Below are positions 8,473-17,798 of a stretch of 64,000 nucleotides of DNA, in pieces; position 1 is the first letter of the stretch; every line of letters starts with the position of its first letter. The notes under the pieces are model-generated. The model was not told where the DNA came from. It did no database searches and saw nothing but the letters and a program-made list of their open reading frames with translations. The DNA is from Pelomonas sp. Root405 (lineage in GTDB: Bacteria; Pseudomonadota; Gammaproteobacteria; Burkholderiales; Burkholderiaceae_C). The stretch is taken from positions 234,931 through 298,930 of the forward strand of contig NZ_LMDU01000016.1 of the NCBI RefSeq assembly GCF_001425165.1. Direction: 5' to 3'. The translations under genes and the position numbers were made by a program.

Positions 8473-9060
8473 TCAGGCGAAGTTGCTCTCAGCGAACTGC
8501 CAGTTGACGAGGTTGCTCAGGAAGGTCTCGACGAACTTGGGGCGCAGGTTGCGGTAGTCGATGTAGTAGGCGTGCTCCCACACGTCGACCGTCAGCAGGG
8601 CCTTGTCGGCGCCGGTCAGCGGCGTGCCGGCGGCGCCGGTGTTGACGATGTCGACCGAGCCATCGGCCTTCTTGACCAGCCAGGTCCAGCCCGAACCGAA
8701 GTTGCCGACGGCGCTCTTGACGAAGGCTTCCTTGAAGGCGGCGTAGCTGCCCCACTTGGCGTTGATCGCGTCGGCCAGCGCGCCGCTGGGCTCGCCGCCG
8801 CCTTGCGGCTTCATGCAGTTCCAGAAGAAGGTGTGGTTCCAGATCTGCGCAGCGTTGTTGTAGACCGGGCCCGGGTTCGGTGCCTTCTTGATGATCTCTT
8901 CCAGCGACAGCGCCTCGTACTCGGTGCCCTTCTGCAGGTTGTTGAGGTTCACGACGTAGGCGTTGTGGTGCTTGCCGTGGTGGAACTCCAGGGTTTCCTG
9001 GCTGTAGTGCGGGGCCAGCGAATCAATCGGGTAAGGCAGCGGGGGCAGCGTGTGTTCCAT
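8473..9060 (-). CDS. sodB: Superoxide dismutase [Fe]
   Basis: A 195-residue cytoplasmic superoxide dismutase converting superoxide to peroxide and oxygen. Metal ligands are seen at His27 (LEFHHGK), His76 (WNHTFFW), Asp159 and His163 (DVWEHAYYIDYR). Residues such as AQIWNHTFFWNCM and the Gly-Gly pair favour the iron form. The ATG is followed by MEHTLPPLPY, the typical SodB start. Transcribed alone, with xseA just upstream on the same strand. Confidence 0.97.
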   Translation of the reverse strand: MEHTLPPLPYPIDSLAPHYSQETLEFHHGKHHNAYVVNLNNLQKGTEYEALSLEEIIKKAPNPGPVYNNAAQIWNHTFFWNCMKPQGGGEPSGALADAINAKWGSYAAFKEAFVKSAVGNFGSGWTWLVKKADGSVDIVNTGAAGTPLTGADKALLTVDVWEHAYYIDYRNLRPKFVETFLSNLVNWQFAESNFA

Positions 9061-9100
9061 CGTGGAGTCCTCTGTGTTGGGGGGAAAGGCGAACCGAAAG

Positions 9101-9106
9101 ATTGTA
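9101..9106 (-). promoter_or_regulatory. Possible -10 element of sodB
   Basis: TACAAT on the minus strand, 5/6 to the -10 consensus, would give a leader of about 34 nt before the sodB ATG. No convincing -35 is visible 16-18 bp upstream, which would lie in the end of xseA. Confidence 0.35.
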
Positions 9107-9117
9107 GGGAGCGAGGA

Positions 9118-10419
9118 TCACCCCTGGGTTGATGGCGTTACCCCCAGAACGCGCAAGTCCAGGCTGCCGTCGGCCAGCACGGCGCGCACTTCGGCGCCCG
9201 GCAGCAGACCGTGCACGGAAGTCACCGCGCCACCGGCGCCGTCGTCCAGCCAGGCGTAGCCGCGCGCCAGCACATGCTGCGGGTCCAGCGCCTGCAGGCG
9301 GGCATGCAGGGCGTCGAGCCGCGTGGCCTGGCGCGCGAGGATGTCGCGGCAGGCGCGCTGATGGCGCTGCTCAAGATGCGCCAGCCGCTGGCCTTGCAGC
9401 TCGACACGGCGCTGCGGCGCAGCAGCGGCGCGTTGGGCCAGCAGTTCGAGCATGCGCCGTTGGCGAGCCAGTGCGTCACTGGGGCGGGCCAGGCGCAGCG
9501 CGAGGCGGTCCAGGCGCTGGGCCAGCGATTGGAGACGGTGGTCGATGCGCAGCACCAGCGCCCGCTCCAGAGCGGCGAGTTGCTGCAGCAGCCCGTCGCG
9601 CGGCGGCGCCGCGAGTTCGGCGGCGGCGGTGGGCGTCGGCGCACGCAGGTCGGCCGCCAGGTCGGACAGCGTCACATCCGTCTCATGGCCGACACCGCAG
9701 ACCAGCGGCAGCCCCGACGAAGCCACGGCGCGCACGACGCGCTCGTCGTTGAAGGCCCAGAGGTCTTCAAGCGAGCCGCCGCCGCGCACCAGCAGCAGCA
9801 CGTCGACCTCCGCTCGCTCGTTGGCGATGCGCAGAGCGTTGACCAGGGCTGGCGGCGCCTCCGCGCCCTGCACAGGGCTGGGATAGACGACAACCTCGAC
9901 CTGCGGCGCGCGACGCGCGAGCGCGGTCAGCACGTCATGCAGGGCCGCGCCGGCCGCCGAGGTGATCACCCCGATCCGCCGGGGGTGGCTGGGCAGCGGG
10001 CGCTTGGCCTCGGCGTCAAACAGCCCCTCGGCGGCGAGCCGCGTGCGCAGCTTCAGGAACTGCTCGTACAGCGTGCCGGCGCCCGCACGGCGCATGGCCT
10101 CGACGATGAATTGCAGCTCGCCCCGCGGCTCGTAGACGGCAACGCGCCCGCGCAACTCCACCAGCACACCCTCGCCCGGCGCAAAGTCCAGCATGGCCGC
10201 CGCGCGGCGGAACATCGCGCAGCGCAGGCTGGCGGCTTGGCCGTCGGCGTCCTTCAGCCCGAAGTAGCAGTGGCCGCTGGCGGCGCGCGTGAAGCCGGTG
10301 ATCTCGCCGCCCACGGCAACGACGGAAAAGCGCTCGGCCAGGCTCTGGCTCACCGCCTCCAGCAGGCCGGCAACACCCCAGACACGTCGGCTGGATGCGG
10401 TCTCGCGAGGCTCAATCAC
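9118..10419 (-). CDS. xseA: Exodeoxyribonuclease VII large subunit
   Basis: A 433-residue subunit of the nuclease that degrades single-stranded DNA. The N-terminal OB-fold is seen in VWGVAGLLEAVSQSLAERF and VVAVGGEITGFTRAASGHCYF (about residues 11-60), then the catalytic domain with IGVITSAAGAALHD, LLLVRGGGSLEDLWAF and GVGHETDVTLSD, followed by an Arg-rich coiled region. I use the GTG at 10419, which gives the family's usual N-terminus; a TTG at 10467 would add 16 residues. No clear ribosome site at either. The small subunit xseB is not in the window. Confidence 0.93.
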   Translation of the reverse strand: MIEPRETASSRRVWGVAGLLEAVSQSLAERFSVVAVGGEITGFTRAASGHCYFGLKDADGQAASLRCAMFRRAAAMLDFAPGEGVLVELRGRVAVYEPRGELQFIVEAMRRAGAGTLYEQFLKLRTRLAAEGLFDAEAKRPLPSHPRRIGVITSAAGAALHDVLTALARRAPQVEVVVYPSPVQGAEAPPALVNALRIANERAEVDVLLLVRGGGSLEDLWAFNDERVVRAVASSGLPLVCGVGHETDVTLSDLAADLRAPTPTAAAELAAPPRDGLLQQLAALERALVLRIDHRLQSLAQRLDRLALRLARPSDALARQRRMLELLAQRAAAAPQRRVELQGQRLAHLEQRHQRACRDILARQATRLDALHARLQALDPQHVLARGYAWLDDGAGGAVTSVHGLLPGAEVRAVLADGSLDLRVLGVTPSTQG

Positions 10420-10781
10420 GCGCAAACCCAATACCGGCGCGGGCCGGGAAGTCCACAGCCGCGCCAATGCTGGGCTGGCGGGCGATCGCAGCTCATTTCA
10501 GCTGTCACGGCACCGTCATGAGCACATAAGGCCTTGTTTTTCAATTCGAAAGTCCGCTGCTCAAACTTGAGGCAAGTTGTCCAAGGCCTTGATTTACCGG
10601 CCTCTGCGAGCCGACGCCGGGGCCTTGCCCACAAAGTTATCCACAGTAACGGTGGATTGTGGGAAGACGCCTGAAGAGGCCGCCGCAAGCCCCGGCATGG
10701 GCTGAGGCTGGGGTCATAATCCCGCGCACTTAGCCGGGCCGTTCGCGGCCGCTCAACTCGACTTTCTCGACGGGGACGCCC
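10420..10781. other. Intergenic region between divergent xseA and exbB
   Basis: About 360 bp with no gene I can support. It holds a perfect DnaA-box sequence TTATCCACA at 10637-10645 and an inverted repeat AACTTG-AGG-CAAGTT at 10564-10578. It should contain the promoters of xseA (leftward) and the exbB-adk operon (rightward), but I see no strong -10/-35 pair. Confidence 0.6.
10637..10645 (+). promoter_or_regulatory. Single DnaA box
   Basis: TTATCCACA matches the high-affinity DnaA box exactly. It stands alone, about 140 bp upstream of exbB, so it is more likely a regulatory or titration site than part of an origin. Confidence 0.4.
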
Positions 10782-11399
10782 TTGTTTTCGATCATACAAG
10801 CCGCCGGTTGGCCGATCTGGCCCTTGCTCCTGTGCTCCGTGGTGGCCCTGGCCCTGATCATCGAGCGCCTGTCCAGCCTGCGGGCCAGTCGCATCATGCC
10901 GCCGCGCCTGCTGGAAGACGTGCTCAACGTCAGCGCCCAGCAACTGCCCGCGCCCGACATGGTCGACCGCCTGGCCGAGAACTCCATCCTCGGTGAGGTG
11001 CTGGCCTCCGGTCTGCGCGCCGTGACGGCCGAGCCCCAGATGCCCGAGGGCAAGCTGCGCATGGTGTTCGAGTTTGCGGGCCGCCGCGCCGTGCACCAGC
11101 TGGACCGTTACATGAACACTCTTGGCACCATCGCCACGGCCGCGCCTCTGTTGGGCCTGATGGGCACGGTGGTCGGCATGATCGAGATCTTCGGCAGCCA
11201 GACACCCGGCAGCGGCAACCCGGCGCAGCTGGCGCATGGCATCTCCATCGCGCTCTACAACACCGCCTTCGGCCTGATGATCGCCATTCCCGCGTTGATG
11301 TTCCATCGCTACTTCCGGGGCCGCATCGAAGAGTACGTGCTCGAACTCGAAGCCGCGGCCGACCGGCTGCTGGGCCAGTTGCGCCGCTACACAGCCTGA
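10782..11399 (+). CDS. exbB: ExbB/TolQ/MotA-family proton channel protein
   Basis: A 205-residue inner-membrane protein with three transmembrane segments (about residues 8-27, 110-140 and 155-175). The signature TAAPLLGLMGTVVGMI and the final AYNTAFGLMIAIPALM-type helix are those of ExbB/TolQ, which forms the proton channel powering TonB or TolA. The start is a TTG (TTG TTT TCG), with GGGGA about 8 bases before it. It heads the operon exbB-exbD-lpxK-ycaR-kdsB-adk, a conserved order in Burkholderiales. It differs from the second ExbB at 17.8 kb, which carries a signal-like extension. Confidence 0.92.
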   Translation: MFSIIQAAGWPIWPLLLCSVVALALIIERLSSLRASRIMPPRLLEDVLNVSAQQLPAPDMVDRLAENSILGEVLASGLRAVTAEPQMPEGKLRMVFEFAGRRAVHQLDRYMNTLGTIATAAPLLGLMGTVVGMIEIFGSQTPGSGNPAQLAHGISIALYNTAFGLMIAIPALMFHRYFRGRIEEYVLELEAAADRLLGQLRRYTA

Positions 11400-11409
11400 G
11401 GGCTAGCCC

Positions 11410-11826
11410 ATGCGCTTCCGCTCCCCACACACCGAGCCGCCGGAGATCAATCTGATCCCCTTCATCGACGTGCTGCTGGTGATCCTGATCTTCCTGATGC
11501 TGTCGACGACCTACTCCAAGTTCACCGAGCTGCAGATCACGCTGCCCTCGGCGGACGCGGAGCAGCTCAAGGACAGGCCGCAGGAGGTCATCGTCGGCAT
11601 TGCGGCCGATGGCCGCTTCGTCGTCAACCGCCAGGCCGTGGAGGGCCGCTCAGTCGAGATCCTCATCGGCGCCTTGCGCCAGGCCTCCGGCGGCAATGCG
11701 GAGGCATCGCTGATCATCTCGGCCGACGCCGCCACGCCGCACCAGGCCGTCGTCAACGTGATGGACGCCGCGCGCCGCGTCGGCCTGACGCGTGTCACCT
11801 TCGCCGCGCAGACCGACGCTCGCTGA
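11410..11826 (+). CDS. exbD: ExbD/TolR-family protein
   Basis: A 138-residue protein with one N-terminal transmembrane helix preceded by EINLIPFIDVLLVILIFL, the ExbD/TolR signature with the proton-relay Asp, and a periplasmic domain. It pairs with the ExbB encoded 10 bp upstream. Its last 35 bp overlap lpxK. Confidence 0.95.
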   Translation: MRFRSPHTEPPEINLIPFIDVLLVILIFLMLSTTYSKFTELQITLPSADAEQLKDRPQEVIVGIAADGRFVVNRQAVEGRSVEILIGALRQASGGNAEASLIISADAATPHQAVVNVMDAARRVGLTRVTFAAQTDAR

Positions 11827-12835
11827 TCGGCTGCAAGCGCAGTGGCTGAGCGGCGGCGGGCTGTCTGCCGCGCTGCTGCCCTTGAGCTGGCTCTACCGCG
11901 CGCTGCTGGCGCTGCGTCAGCTGGCCTACCAGACTGGGCTGACACATGTCCAGAAGTTGCCGGTGCCCGTCGTCGTCGTCGGCAATTGGATTGTCGGCGG
12001 AGCCGGAAAGACACCGACCACGCTGGCCCTGCTGGAGTTGCTGCGCGCACGCGGCCTGCGTGCCGGCGTCGTGTCGCGCGGCTATGGGCGTGATGGTGAT
12101 GGCGTGCACCTCGTCACCCGGGTATCGACGGCGCGCGAGGTCGGCGACGAGCCCTTGCTCATCCATCTGCGCGGCCGCGTGCCGGTGGCCGTCGGCCGAG
12201 ACCGCGTTGCCGCGGCGCGGGCGCTGCTGGCCGCCGAGCCTGGGCTGCAGTTGCTGGTCAGCGATGACGGTTTGCAGCACTGGCGCCTACCGCGCCAGTT
12301 GAGCGTGCTGGTGTTTGATGAACGCGGCCTGGGGAATGGTCGCCTGCTGCCGGCCGGGCCGCTGCGCCAGCCGCCGGCACCGCTCTTGGCCAATCAACTG
12401 GTGGTCTACAACGCCGCCCAGCCCAGCACGGCCCTGCCCGGCTTTGTGGCCGAGCGCCGCCTGGCCGGTGCGGTGACGCTGGCCGATTGGTGGGCCGGCA
12501 AGCCGGCCAGCATGGACACGCTGCTGGCGCTGCGTGCACGGCCGGGCCTGCTGGCCGTCGCCGGCGTCGCGCGGCCGCAGCGCTTTTTCGACATGCTGCA
12601 CGGCCTCGGCCTGCGCTTGACCACCCTGGCCCTGCCCGACCACGCCGACTTCGCAACGCTACCCTGGCCTGCCGACACAGCCGGCGTCGTGCTGACCGAG
12701 AAGGACGCCGTGAAGCTGCCGCCGCGCCGGGTCGGCGCCCTACCCGTCTGGGTGGTGGCGCTAGACTTCTCGCCCGGCGCCGGCTTCGAGGCCGCGCTGG
12801 ACGGACAACTGCAAAAACTCTCCCTGCTCGCCTGA
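11792..12835 (+). CDS. lpxK: Tetraacyldisaccharide 4'-kinase
   Basis: A 347-residue membrane-associated kinase that adds the 4'-phosphate to the lipid A precursor. The P-loop is seen in [18 protein letters not shown] (about residues 62-79), followed by [14 protein letters not shown] and the [11 protein letters not shown] block. The GTG start at 11792 lies inside the end of exbD, giving the usual ADRLQAQW beginning; a 35-bp overlap suggests translational coupling. The stop shares TGATG with the next gene. Confidence 0.96.
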   Translation: MSPSPRRPTLADRLQAQWLSGGGLSAALLPLSWLYRALLALRQLAYQTGLTHVQKLPVPVVVVGNWIVGGAGKTPTTLALLELLRARGLRAGVVSRGYGRDGDGVHLVTRVSTAREVGDEPLLIHLRGRVPVAVGRDRVAAARALLAAEPGLQLLVSDDGLQHWRLPRQLSVLVFDERGLGNGRLLPAGPLRQPPAPLLANQLVVYNAAQPSTALPGFVAERRLAGAVTLADWWAGKPASMDTLLALRARPGLLAVAGVARPQRFFDMLHGLGLRLTTLALPDHADFATLPWPADTAGVVLTEKDAVKLPPRRVGALPVWVVALDFSPGAGFEAALDGQLQKLSLLA

Positions 12836-13041
12836 TGGATCACCGCCTCATCGAAATGCTGGTCTGCCCGCTGTGCAAGGGGCCGCTGACGCTGCTGCGC
12901 GAGGGTGAACTGCCAGCGCTGGCCTGCCGCCCGGACCGCCTGGCCTTCCCGATCCGCGACGGCATCCCGTTGATGCTGGAAAGCGAGGCCAAGCCGTGGG
13001 ACCCGGAAGCGCCCAAGCCGCCGGTCGTGCTGGCGCCGTGA
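12835..13041 (+). CDS. Trm112-family zinc-ribbon protein (YcaR)
   Basis: A 68-residue protein of the YcaR/Trm112 family. [18 protein letters not shown] contains the Cys pair, a third Cys lies in LACRPDR, and [15 protein letters not shown] is the family tail. The function in bacteria is unclear; the gene almost always sits between lpxK and kdsB, as here. It overlaps lpxK by one base and kdsB by four. Confidence 0.93.
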   Translation: MDHRLIEMLVCPLCKGPLTLLREGELPALACRPDRLAFPIRDGIPLMLESEAKPWDPEAPKPPVVLAP

Positions 13042-13775
13042 GCTTTACCGTCATCATTCCGGCGCGTCTGGCGTCGACGCGGCTGCCGAACAAGCCGCTA
13101 GCAGACATTGCCGGCCTGCCGATGATCGTGCGCGTGGCCAGGCGCGCCGCGCTGTCAGCCACTGGGCAGATCGTTGTCGCCACCGATGCGCCCGAGGTGG
13201 CCGCCGCCTGCGCTGCCCATGGCGTGCGGGCACTGATGACGCGGGCCGACCACCCGTCCGGCAGCGACCGCCTCGCCGAAGCCGTCGAGCAACTGGGCCT
13301 GGCCGACGATGCCGTCGTCGTCAACGTACAAGGTGACGAGCCGCTGATCGCGCCGGCCATGATCGACGCGTGCGCGGCGACGCTGGTCGCGCAGCCGGAC
13401 TGCGTGATGGCCACCGTTGCCCATGCCTTGATCGACGCCGCGGAGTTCTCCAACCCCAATGTGGTCAAGCTGGTAACGGACAAGGCCGGGCGTGCCCTCT
13501 ACTTTTCGCGCGCTCCCATCGCCTGGTGGCGCGATGGCACCGGCCAGCCGAACCAGGCGCTGCGCCATGTCGGCTTGTATGCGTACCGGGCCGGCTTCCT
13601 GCGCCGCTTCCCGACGCTGGCGGTCAGCCCGCTGGAGCAGATCGAGTCGCTGGAACAGCTGCGCGTGCTCTGGCATGGCGAACGCATCGCGGTTCATGTC
13701 AGTGACGAGCGTCCCGGCCCGGGCGTGGACACGCCCGAGGATCTGGAGCGCGTGCGGCGGCTGATCCAGGCCTGA
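13038..13775 (+). CDS. kdsB: 3-deoxy-manno-octulosonate cytidylyltransferase
   Basis: A 245-residue enzyme that activates KDO with CTP for lipopolysaccharide core synthesis. The nucleotide-binding start is [17 protein letters not shown], with [11 protein letters not shown] and NVQGDEPLI further on, then [15 protein letters not shown] and [12 protein letters not shown] chose the GTG at 13038, which overlaps the preceding stop (GTGA); the longer in-frame reading overlaps ycaR and lacks homology-like sequence. Confidence 0.97.
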   Translation: MSFTVIIPARLASTRLPNKPLADIAGLPMIVRVARRAALSATGQIVVATDAPEVAAACAAHGVRALMTRADHPSGSDRLAEAVEQLGLADDAVVVNVQGDEPLIAPAMIDACAATLVAQPDCVMATVAHALIDAAEFSNPNVVKLVTDKAGRALYFSRAPIAWWRDGTGQPNQALRHVGLYAYRAGFLRRFPTLAVSPLEQIESLEQLRVLWHGERIAVHVSDERPGPGVDTPEDLERVRRLIQA

Positions 13776-13849
13776 GCGCCCGCTCCCCCGTCAGGCCGCA
13801 GAAAGGCCGCGTGCGATACTCGACCGCTGACCCGAGCGGGCCTTTTTAA

Positions 13850-14539
<690 letters not shown>

Positions 14540-14556
14540 TCCGCCTGTCCCGTACC

Positions 14557-14590
14557 AAGCCGCGGCGCCTTAGGGCCCTGCGGCTTTTTT
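14557..14590 (+). terminator. Rho-independent terminator of adk operon
   Basis: Stem AAGCCGC (14557-14563) with GCGGCTT (14580-14586), inner pairing GGC/GCC, ending in a run of six T. It closes the exbB-to-adk operon. Confidence 0.85.
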
Positions 14591-14677
14591 GTCTCCGCGC
14601 AGCCCTAGGACGAAGCGCGCCCGCGGTATCGATCAAGCGCTCGTGGTTGACCGAGAGGGTCGCCTTCCTCGGCCACA

Positions 14678-14695
14678 ATTGACGTTTACGTCAAT
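14678..14695. promoter_or_regulatory. Perfect palindrome, probable operator
   Basis: ATTGACGT-TT-ACGTCAAT is an 8-2-8 perfect palindrome 20 bp upstream of the start of the dehydrogenase gene and just before its AGGAGA ribosome site. The form and core (TTGACGTTTACGTCAA) resemble operators of MerR-family LiuR-type regulators of branched-chain amino acid and fatty acid breakdown in proteobacteria; that assignment is inference from memory of the motif. Confidence 0.6.
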
Positions 14696-14715
14696 CAACC
14701 CAGGAGATCCTCATC

Positions 14716-15474
14716 ATGGAAATTGCAGGCAAGGTGTTCATCGTCACCGGCGGCGCCTCGGGACTCGGCGAAGGCACGGCCCGCATGCTGGCCGCCAATG
14801 GCGCCAAGGTCGTCATCGCTGACCTGCAGGTCGAGCGTGGCCAGGCGGTGGCGGCGGAGATCGGCGGCGTCTTCGTCAAGTGCGATGTCAGCCAGGAGGC
14901 GGACGGCCAGGCCGCCGTGGCTGCCGCCACCGGTCTGGGCAAGCTGGTGGGCCTCGTCAACTGCGCCGGCATTGCGCCCGCCATCAAGACGGTCGGCAAG
15001 GAGGGCGCCCACCCGCTCGCGGCCTTCAGCAAGACCATCACGGTCAACTTGATCGGCAGCTTCAACATGATCCGCCTGGCCGCCGAGGCCATGGCCAAGA
15101 ACGCGCCGGAAGCCACCGGCGAGCGCGGTGTGCTCATATCGACAGCTTCCGTCGCGGCCTACGACGGTCAGATCGGCCAGGCCGCCTACGCGGCGTCCAA
15201 GGGCGGCGTGGTCGGCATGACGCTACCCATCGCTCGCGACCTGGCGCGCAATGGCATCCGCAACATGACCATCGCGCCCGGGATCTTCGGCACGCCGATG
15301 CTGTTCGGCATGCCGCAGGAGGTGCAGGACGCGCTCGCCGCCAGCGTGCCTTTCCCGAGCCGACTGGGCACCCCCGGCGACTACGCCAAGCTGGTGCATC
15401 AGATCGTCACGAATGACATGCTCAACGGCGAGGTCATCCGCCTGGACGGCGCGATCCGGCTGGCGCCGAAATGA
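14716..15474 (+). CDS. Short-chain dehydrogenase, 3-hydroxyacyl-CoA dehydrogenase type II-like
   Basis: A 252-residue NAD(P)-dependent SDR. The cofactor site is [10 protein letters not shown] (residues 11-20), Asp36 in IADLQ suggests NAD use, NCAGIAPA is the structural motif, and the catalytic Ser-Tyr-Lys is in [10 protein letters not shown] and YAASKGG. The pattern ([23 protein letters not shown]) is close to the human HSD10 / bacterial 2-methyl-3-hydroxybutyryl-CoA dehydrogenase type, which acts in isoleucine and fatty acid breakdown. The palindromic site upstream agrees with catabolic control. The exact substrate is inferred. Confidence 0.88.
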   Translation: MEIAGKVFIVTGGASGLGEGTARMLAANGAKVVIADLQVERGQAVAAEIGGVFVKCDVSQEADGQAAVAAATGLGKLVGLVNCAGIAPAIKTVGKEGAHPLAAFSKTITVNLIGSFNMIRLAAEAMAKNAPEATGERGVLISTASVAAYDGQIGQAAYAASKGGVVGMTLPIARDLARNGIRNMTIAPGIFGTPMLFGMPQEVQDALAASVPFPSRLGTPGDYAKLVHQIVTNDMLNGEVIRLDGAIRLAPK

Positions 15475-15491
15475 CTCTGCGCTCGCAATGA

Positions 15492-15521
15492 AAAAGGGCC
15501 TGGTTCGCGCCAGGCCCTTTT
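15492..15521. terminator. Bidirectional terminator
   Basis: A 12-bp perfect stem, AAAAGGGCCTGG (15492-15503) with CCAGGCCCTTTT (15510-15521), and a 6-nt loop. The A and T flanks serve both strands, ending the SDR gene and the convergent TPR gene. Confidence 0.9.
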
Positions 15522-15539
15522 CATTTCAAGGTCAGTCGA

Positions 15540-16799
15540 TCAACGCTTCGCGGAACGCGACTGGATGACCCACAGGCGCGCCAAGTCGGCCGCACCGTCC
15601 GTGCCCTTTACCGAGCGCCAGGCGGCTTGCGCCTTGGCACTTTCACCCGCGAGCATGTGCGCCAGGCCGAGATAGAGCTTGGCGTCCTCGGGACGCTTCA
15701 GGTTGCCCTTCTCGATACCTTGTTCGATCTGCGAGATGCCCTTCTTGGCATTGCCGCCGAAGGCGTTGGCCAGGCCCAGCGTCACGAAGGCGTTGCCGTC
15801 CTTGGCCTCCTCGGCCGCCTTCTCGTTGGCTGCTGCCGCGGCCTTACCTTCTGCGATCTTCTTGGTCATCAGGTCGGCCAATCGCTTGTGGCGGGCACCT
15901 TCGGCACCCTGGCCCAGCACGCCGGCCGCGAAGCCCTTGTCGACGACCTGCTTGCCCTCTTCGGGATAGCCGGCCTGGGCGGCCAACTGCGCCATCTCCA
16001 TGTAGTCCTCGGCGCCCCGCGACATATTGCCGGTGGCCAGGCGCAGCCGGTAGAGGTCGAGCTGGAAGCGGTTGCTGTCGAAGCTCTTCTTCTGCGGCAG
16101 GCCGCCGAGGATCTGTGCCCAGAGCTTGGGATCGGGGTAGTAGTTCAGCAGCTTCTCGGTCGCGACGCTTTCGGCGTTGGCATCGCCTTTCTTCTGCGCC
16201 GCGAACAGCAGCAGGTTGAGCTTGTCTTTGGAAGGCGCACGGCCGGCGCGCTCGTCGGCGGCGATCTCGTCCAGCGTGTCCTTGATGGTGGAGGTCATGT
16301 CGCCCGACAGGAACTGCGCGTTCTGCTGCACCTGCTTCATGGTCGGGCTGTTGCCGCCTTCCTTGAAGTAGCGCTGCGCCCAGTTCAGGGCCTTGCCGTT
16401 GTCCCTGTTGCGCAGGTAGGTGCCGGCGATGGCTTCCATGTATTGCAGCTGCTGGGCTTGCGACAGCTTGCCGGCGCCCTTCAGGACGTCAAAGGAACGC
16501 GCCATCGTGTCGGGATCACTGGCGCCCATGGCGGCGGAAAAGCGCACGCCCTCGATGGCATTGGTCTCGCCAGCCGTGCGGCCACCGACAGCCTCGGCTT
16601 CACGCAGCTTGGCCAGCGCTTCCTTGTACTTGCCACCCTTGACCAGCCTGCTGGCCTCGGTCAATGGCGTGCCGACTTCCTTGCGCACGCTGTCTTGGGC
16701 AGCCGCCTGGCTGAATCCGAACTCCGCGCCGGGTGCACCATTGAGCGACAGTGCGAGAGCGCCAACGGCGACGGCAACCATGGTTTTCAAAATCTTCAA
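15540..16799 (-). CDS. Exported TPR-type protein of the TonB cluster
   Basis: A 419-residue protein with a signal peptide-like start (MKILKTMVAVAVGALALSLNG, TTG start with a CAGGAG site 7 bases away) and repeated helical pairs such as ASRLVKGGKYKEALAKLREAE and AQQLQYMEAIAGTYLRNRDNGKAL that look like tetratricopeptide repeats. It ends the tonB-exbB-exbD-exbD gene run, with a hairpin terminator before it. Similar TPR proteins accompany such TonB systems in Xanthomonas-like and Burkholderiales genomes; the role, perhaps a periplasmic scaffold, is inferred. Confidence 0.8.
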   Translation of the reverse strand: MKILKTMVAVAVGALALSLNGAPGAEFGFSQAAAQDSVRKEVGTPLTEASRLVKGGKYKEALAKLREAEAVGGRTAGETNAIEGVRFSAAMGASDPDTMARSFDVLKGAGKLSQAQQLQYMEAIAGTYLRNRDNGKALNWAQRYFKEGGNSPTMKQVQQNAQFLSGDMTSTIKDTLDEIAADERAGRAPSKDKLNLLLFAAQKKGDANAESVATEKLLNYYPDPKLWAQILGGLPQKKSFDSNRFQLDLYRLRLATGNMSRGAEDYMEMAQLAAQAGYPEEGKQVVDKGFAAGVLGQGAEGARHKRLADLMTKKIAEGKAAAAANEKAAEEAKDGNAFVTLGLANAFGGNAKKGISQIEQGIEKGNLKRPEDAKLYLGLAHMLAGESAKAQAAWRSVKGTDGAADLARLWVIQSRSAKR

Positions 16800-16817
16800 C
16801 TTGCTCTCCTGCAAAGC

Positions 16818-16845
16818 AAAAACGCGCCGCCCTTTCGGGCAGCGC
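16818..16845 (-). terminator. Hairpin with U-tract between exbD2 and TPR gene
   Basis: On the minus strand GCGC-T-GCCC / GAAA / GGGC-G-GCGC is followed by GTTTTTG. It looks like a Rho-independent terminator or attenuator just before the TPR gene, and would lower its expression relative to tonB-exbBD. Confidence 0.65.
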
Positions 16846-16889
16846 GCATTCAACGTTTCAGCGTGCCTTGGTGCTGACCGGGATCCACG

Positions 16890-17327
16890 TCACTTGACGT
16901 ATTGCTCGTTACCAACCATGCCCATCTTCTTGACGCTGTTGCGCTGGGCTGAGGCCATGACAGCAGCGACCACCCCGTAATCCACGAGCTTGTTCGGCTT
17001 GATGTGGATTTCCGGTTGACCGCTGACCGGCAACGCGCCGATCTCCTGCATCTTGGCGTCGACGGCGGCCTGGTTGGGCAGCGCTTCGGCGTCCCAATAG
17101 ATCGTGCCGTCGAAGTCGATCATGACGGTGTGCACGACCGGCTCCTCCGTCGGCGGGTTCGAGCTCGGCGGCGGCATGTCCAGGTTGACGGTATGCAACT
17201 GAATCGGGATGGTGATGATCAACATCACCAGCAGGACCAGCATCACGTCAATCAGCGGCGTCGTGTTGACGTCCATCATGACTTCGGGTTCGCTGCTCCC
17301 CGAAGAACTTCCAACATTCATTCCCAT
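16890..17327 (-). CDS. exbD: ExbD-family protein, second copy
   Basis: A 145-residue ExbD. MGMNVGSSSG is followed by MMDVNTTPLIDVMLVLLVMLI (transmembrane, with the functional Asp) and a Pro-rich linker (MPPPSSNPPTEEP), then the periplasmic domain. It has the same first ten residues as the exbD located 15 bp upstream, so the pair arose by duplication. Two ExbD paralogues with one ExbB are known from the Xanthomonas tonB cluster. Confidence 0.93.
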   Translation of the reverse strand: MGMNVGSSSGSSEPEVMMDVNTTPLIDVMLVLLVMLIITIPIQLHTVNLDMPPPSSNPPTEEPVVHTVMIDFDGTIYWDAEALPNQAAVDAKMQEIGALPVSGQPEIHIKPNKLVDYGVVAAVMASAQRNSVKKMGMVGNEQYVK

Positions 17328-17342
17328 ACTCGGCTCCTGAGA

Positions 17343-17771
17343 TCAACCGCCACGCGACGGCGGCTCGGTGACGAAGTTGATCTTCATGATGCCGGCGCGC
17401 TGGCAGGCGAAGATCACACGACCGACCGACTCGTAGCGTGACTTGTCGTCGCCGCGGATGTGCACCTCGGGTTGCGGGTTCTTGACCGATTCCTTGCCGA
17501 GGCGCTTGACCAGCTCCTCCATGTCAGGAACCAGCTTGGCACCCCAATAGACTTCGCCGTCCTTGGCGACCGAGAGTTCGATGTTTTCCGGCTTGGTGAC
17601 GCGGACCTGGTTGGTCTCCTTGGGGAGATTCAACGCGATCGATTGCGTCACCACCGGCACGGTGATGAGGAAGATGATCAACATCACCAACATCACGTCC
17701 ACGAGGGGCGTGGTGTTGATGGTGGAGTTAACTTCGTCCTCGCCGGAAGAGGATCCGACATTCATGCCCAT
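17343..17771 (-). CDS. exbD: ExbD-family protein, first copy
   Basis: A 142-residue ExbD with MGMNVGSSSG, the transmembrane segment INTTPLVDVMLVMLIIFLI, and a periplasmic domain containing PENIELSVAKDGEVYWG. It shares the N-terminal ten residues and general layout with the following exbD but has no Pro-rich linker. Encoded 27 bp after exbB; part of the proton channel energising TonB. Confidence 0.94.
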   Translation of the reverse strand: MGMNVGSSSGEDEVNSTINTTPLVDVMLVMLIIFLITVPVVTQSIALNLPKETNQVRVTKPENIELSVAKDGEVYWGAKLVPDMEELVKRLGKESVKNPQPEVHIRGDDKSRYESVGRVIFACQRAGIMKINFVTEPPSRGG

Positions 17772-17798
17772 GGCATTGGCTCCTGTGAGCGGCCGGGC

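Noticed and set aside
10637-10645. DnaA box as a replication origin
   Set aside because: Only one box, no cluster, no AT-rich unwinding region, no dnaA/dnaN or parAB genes nearby.
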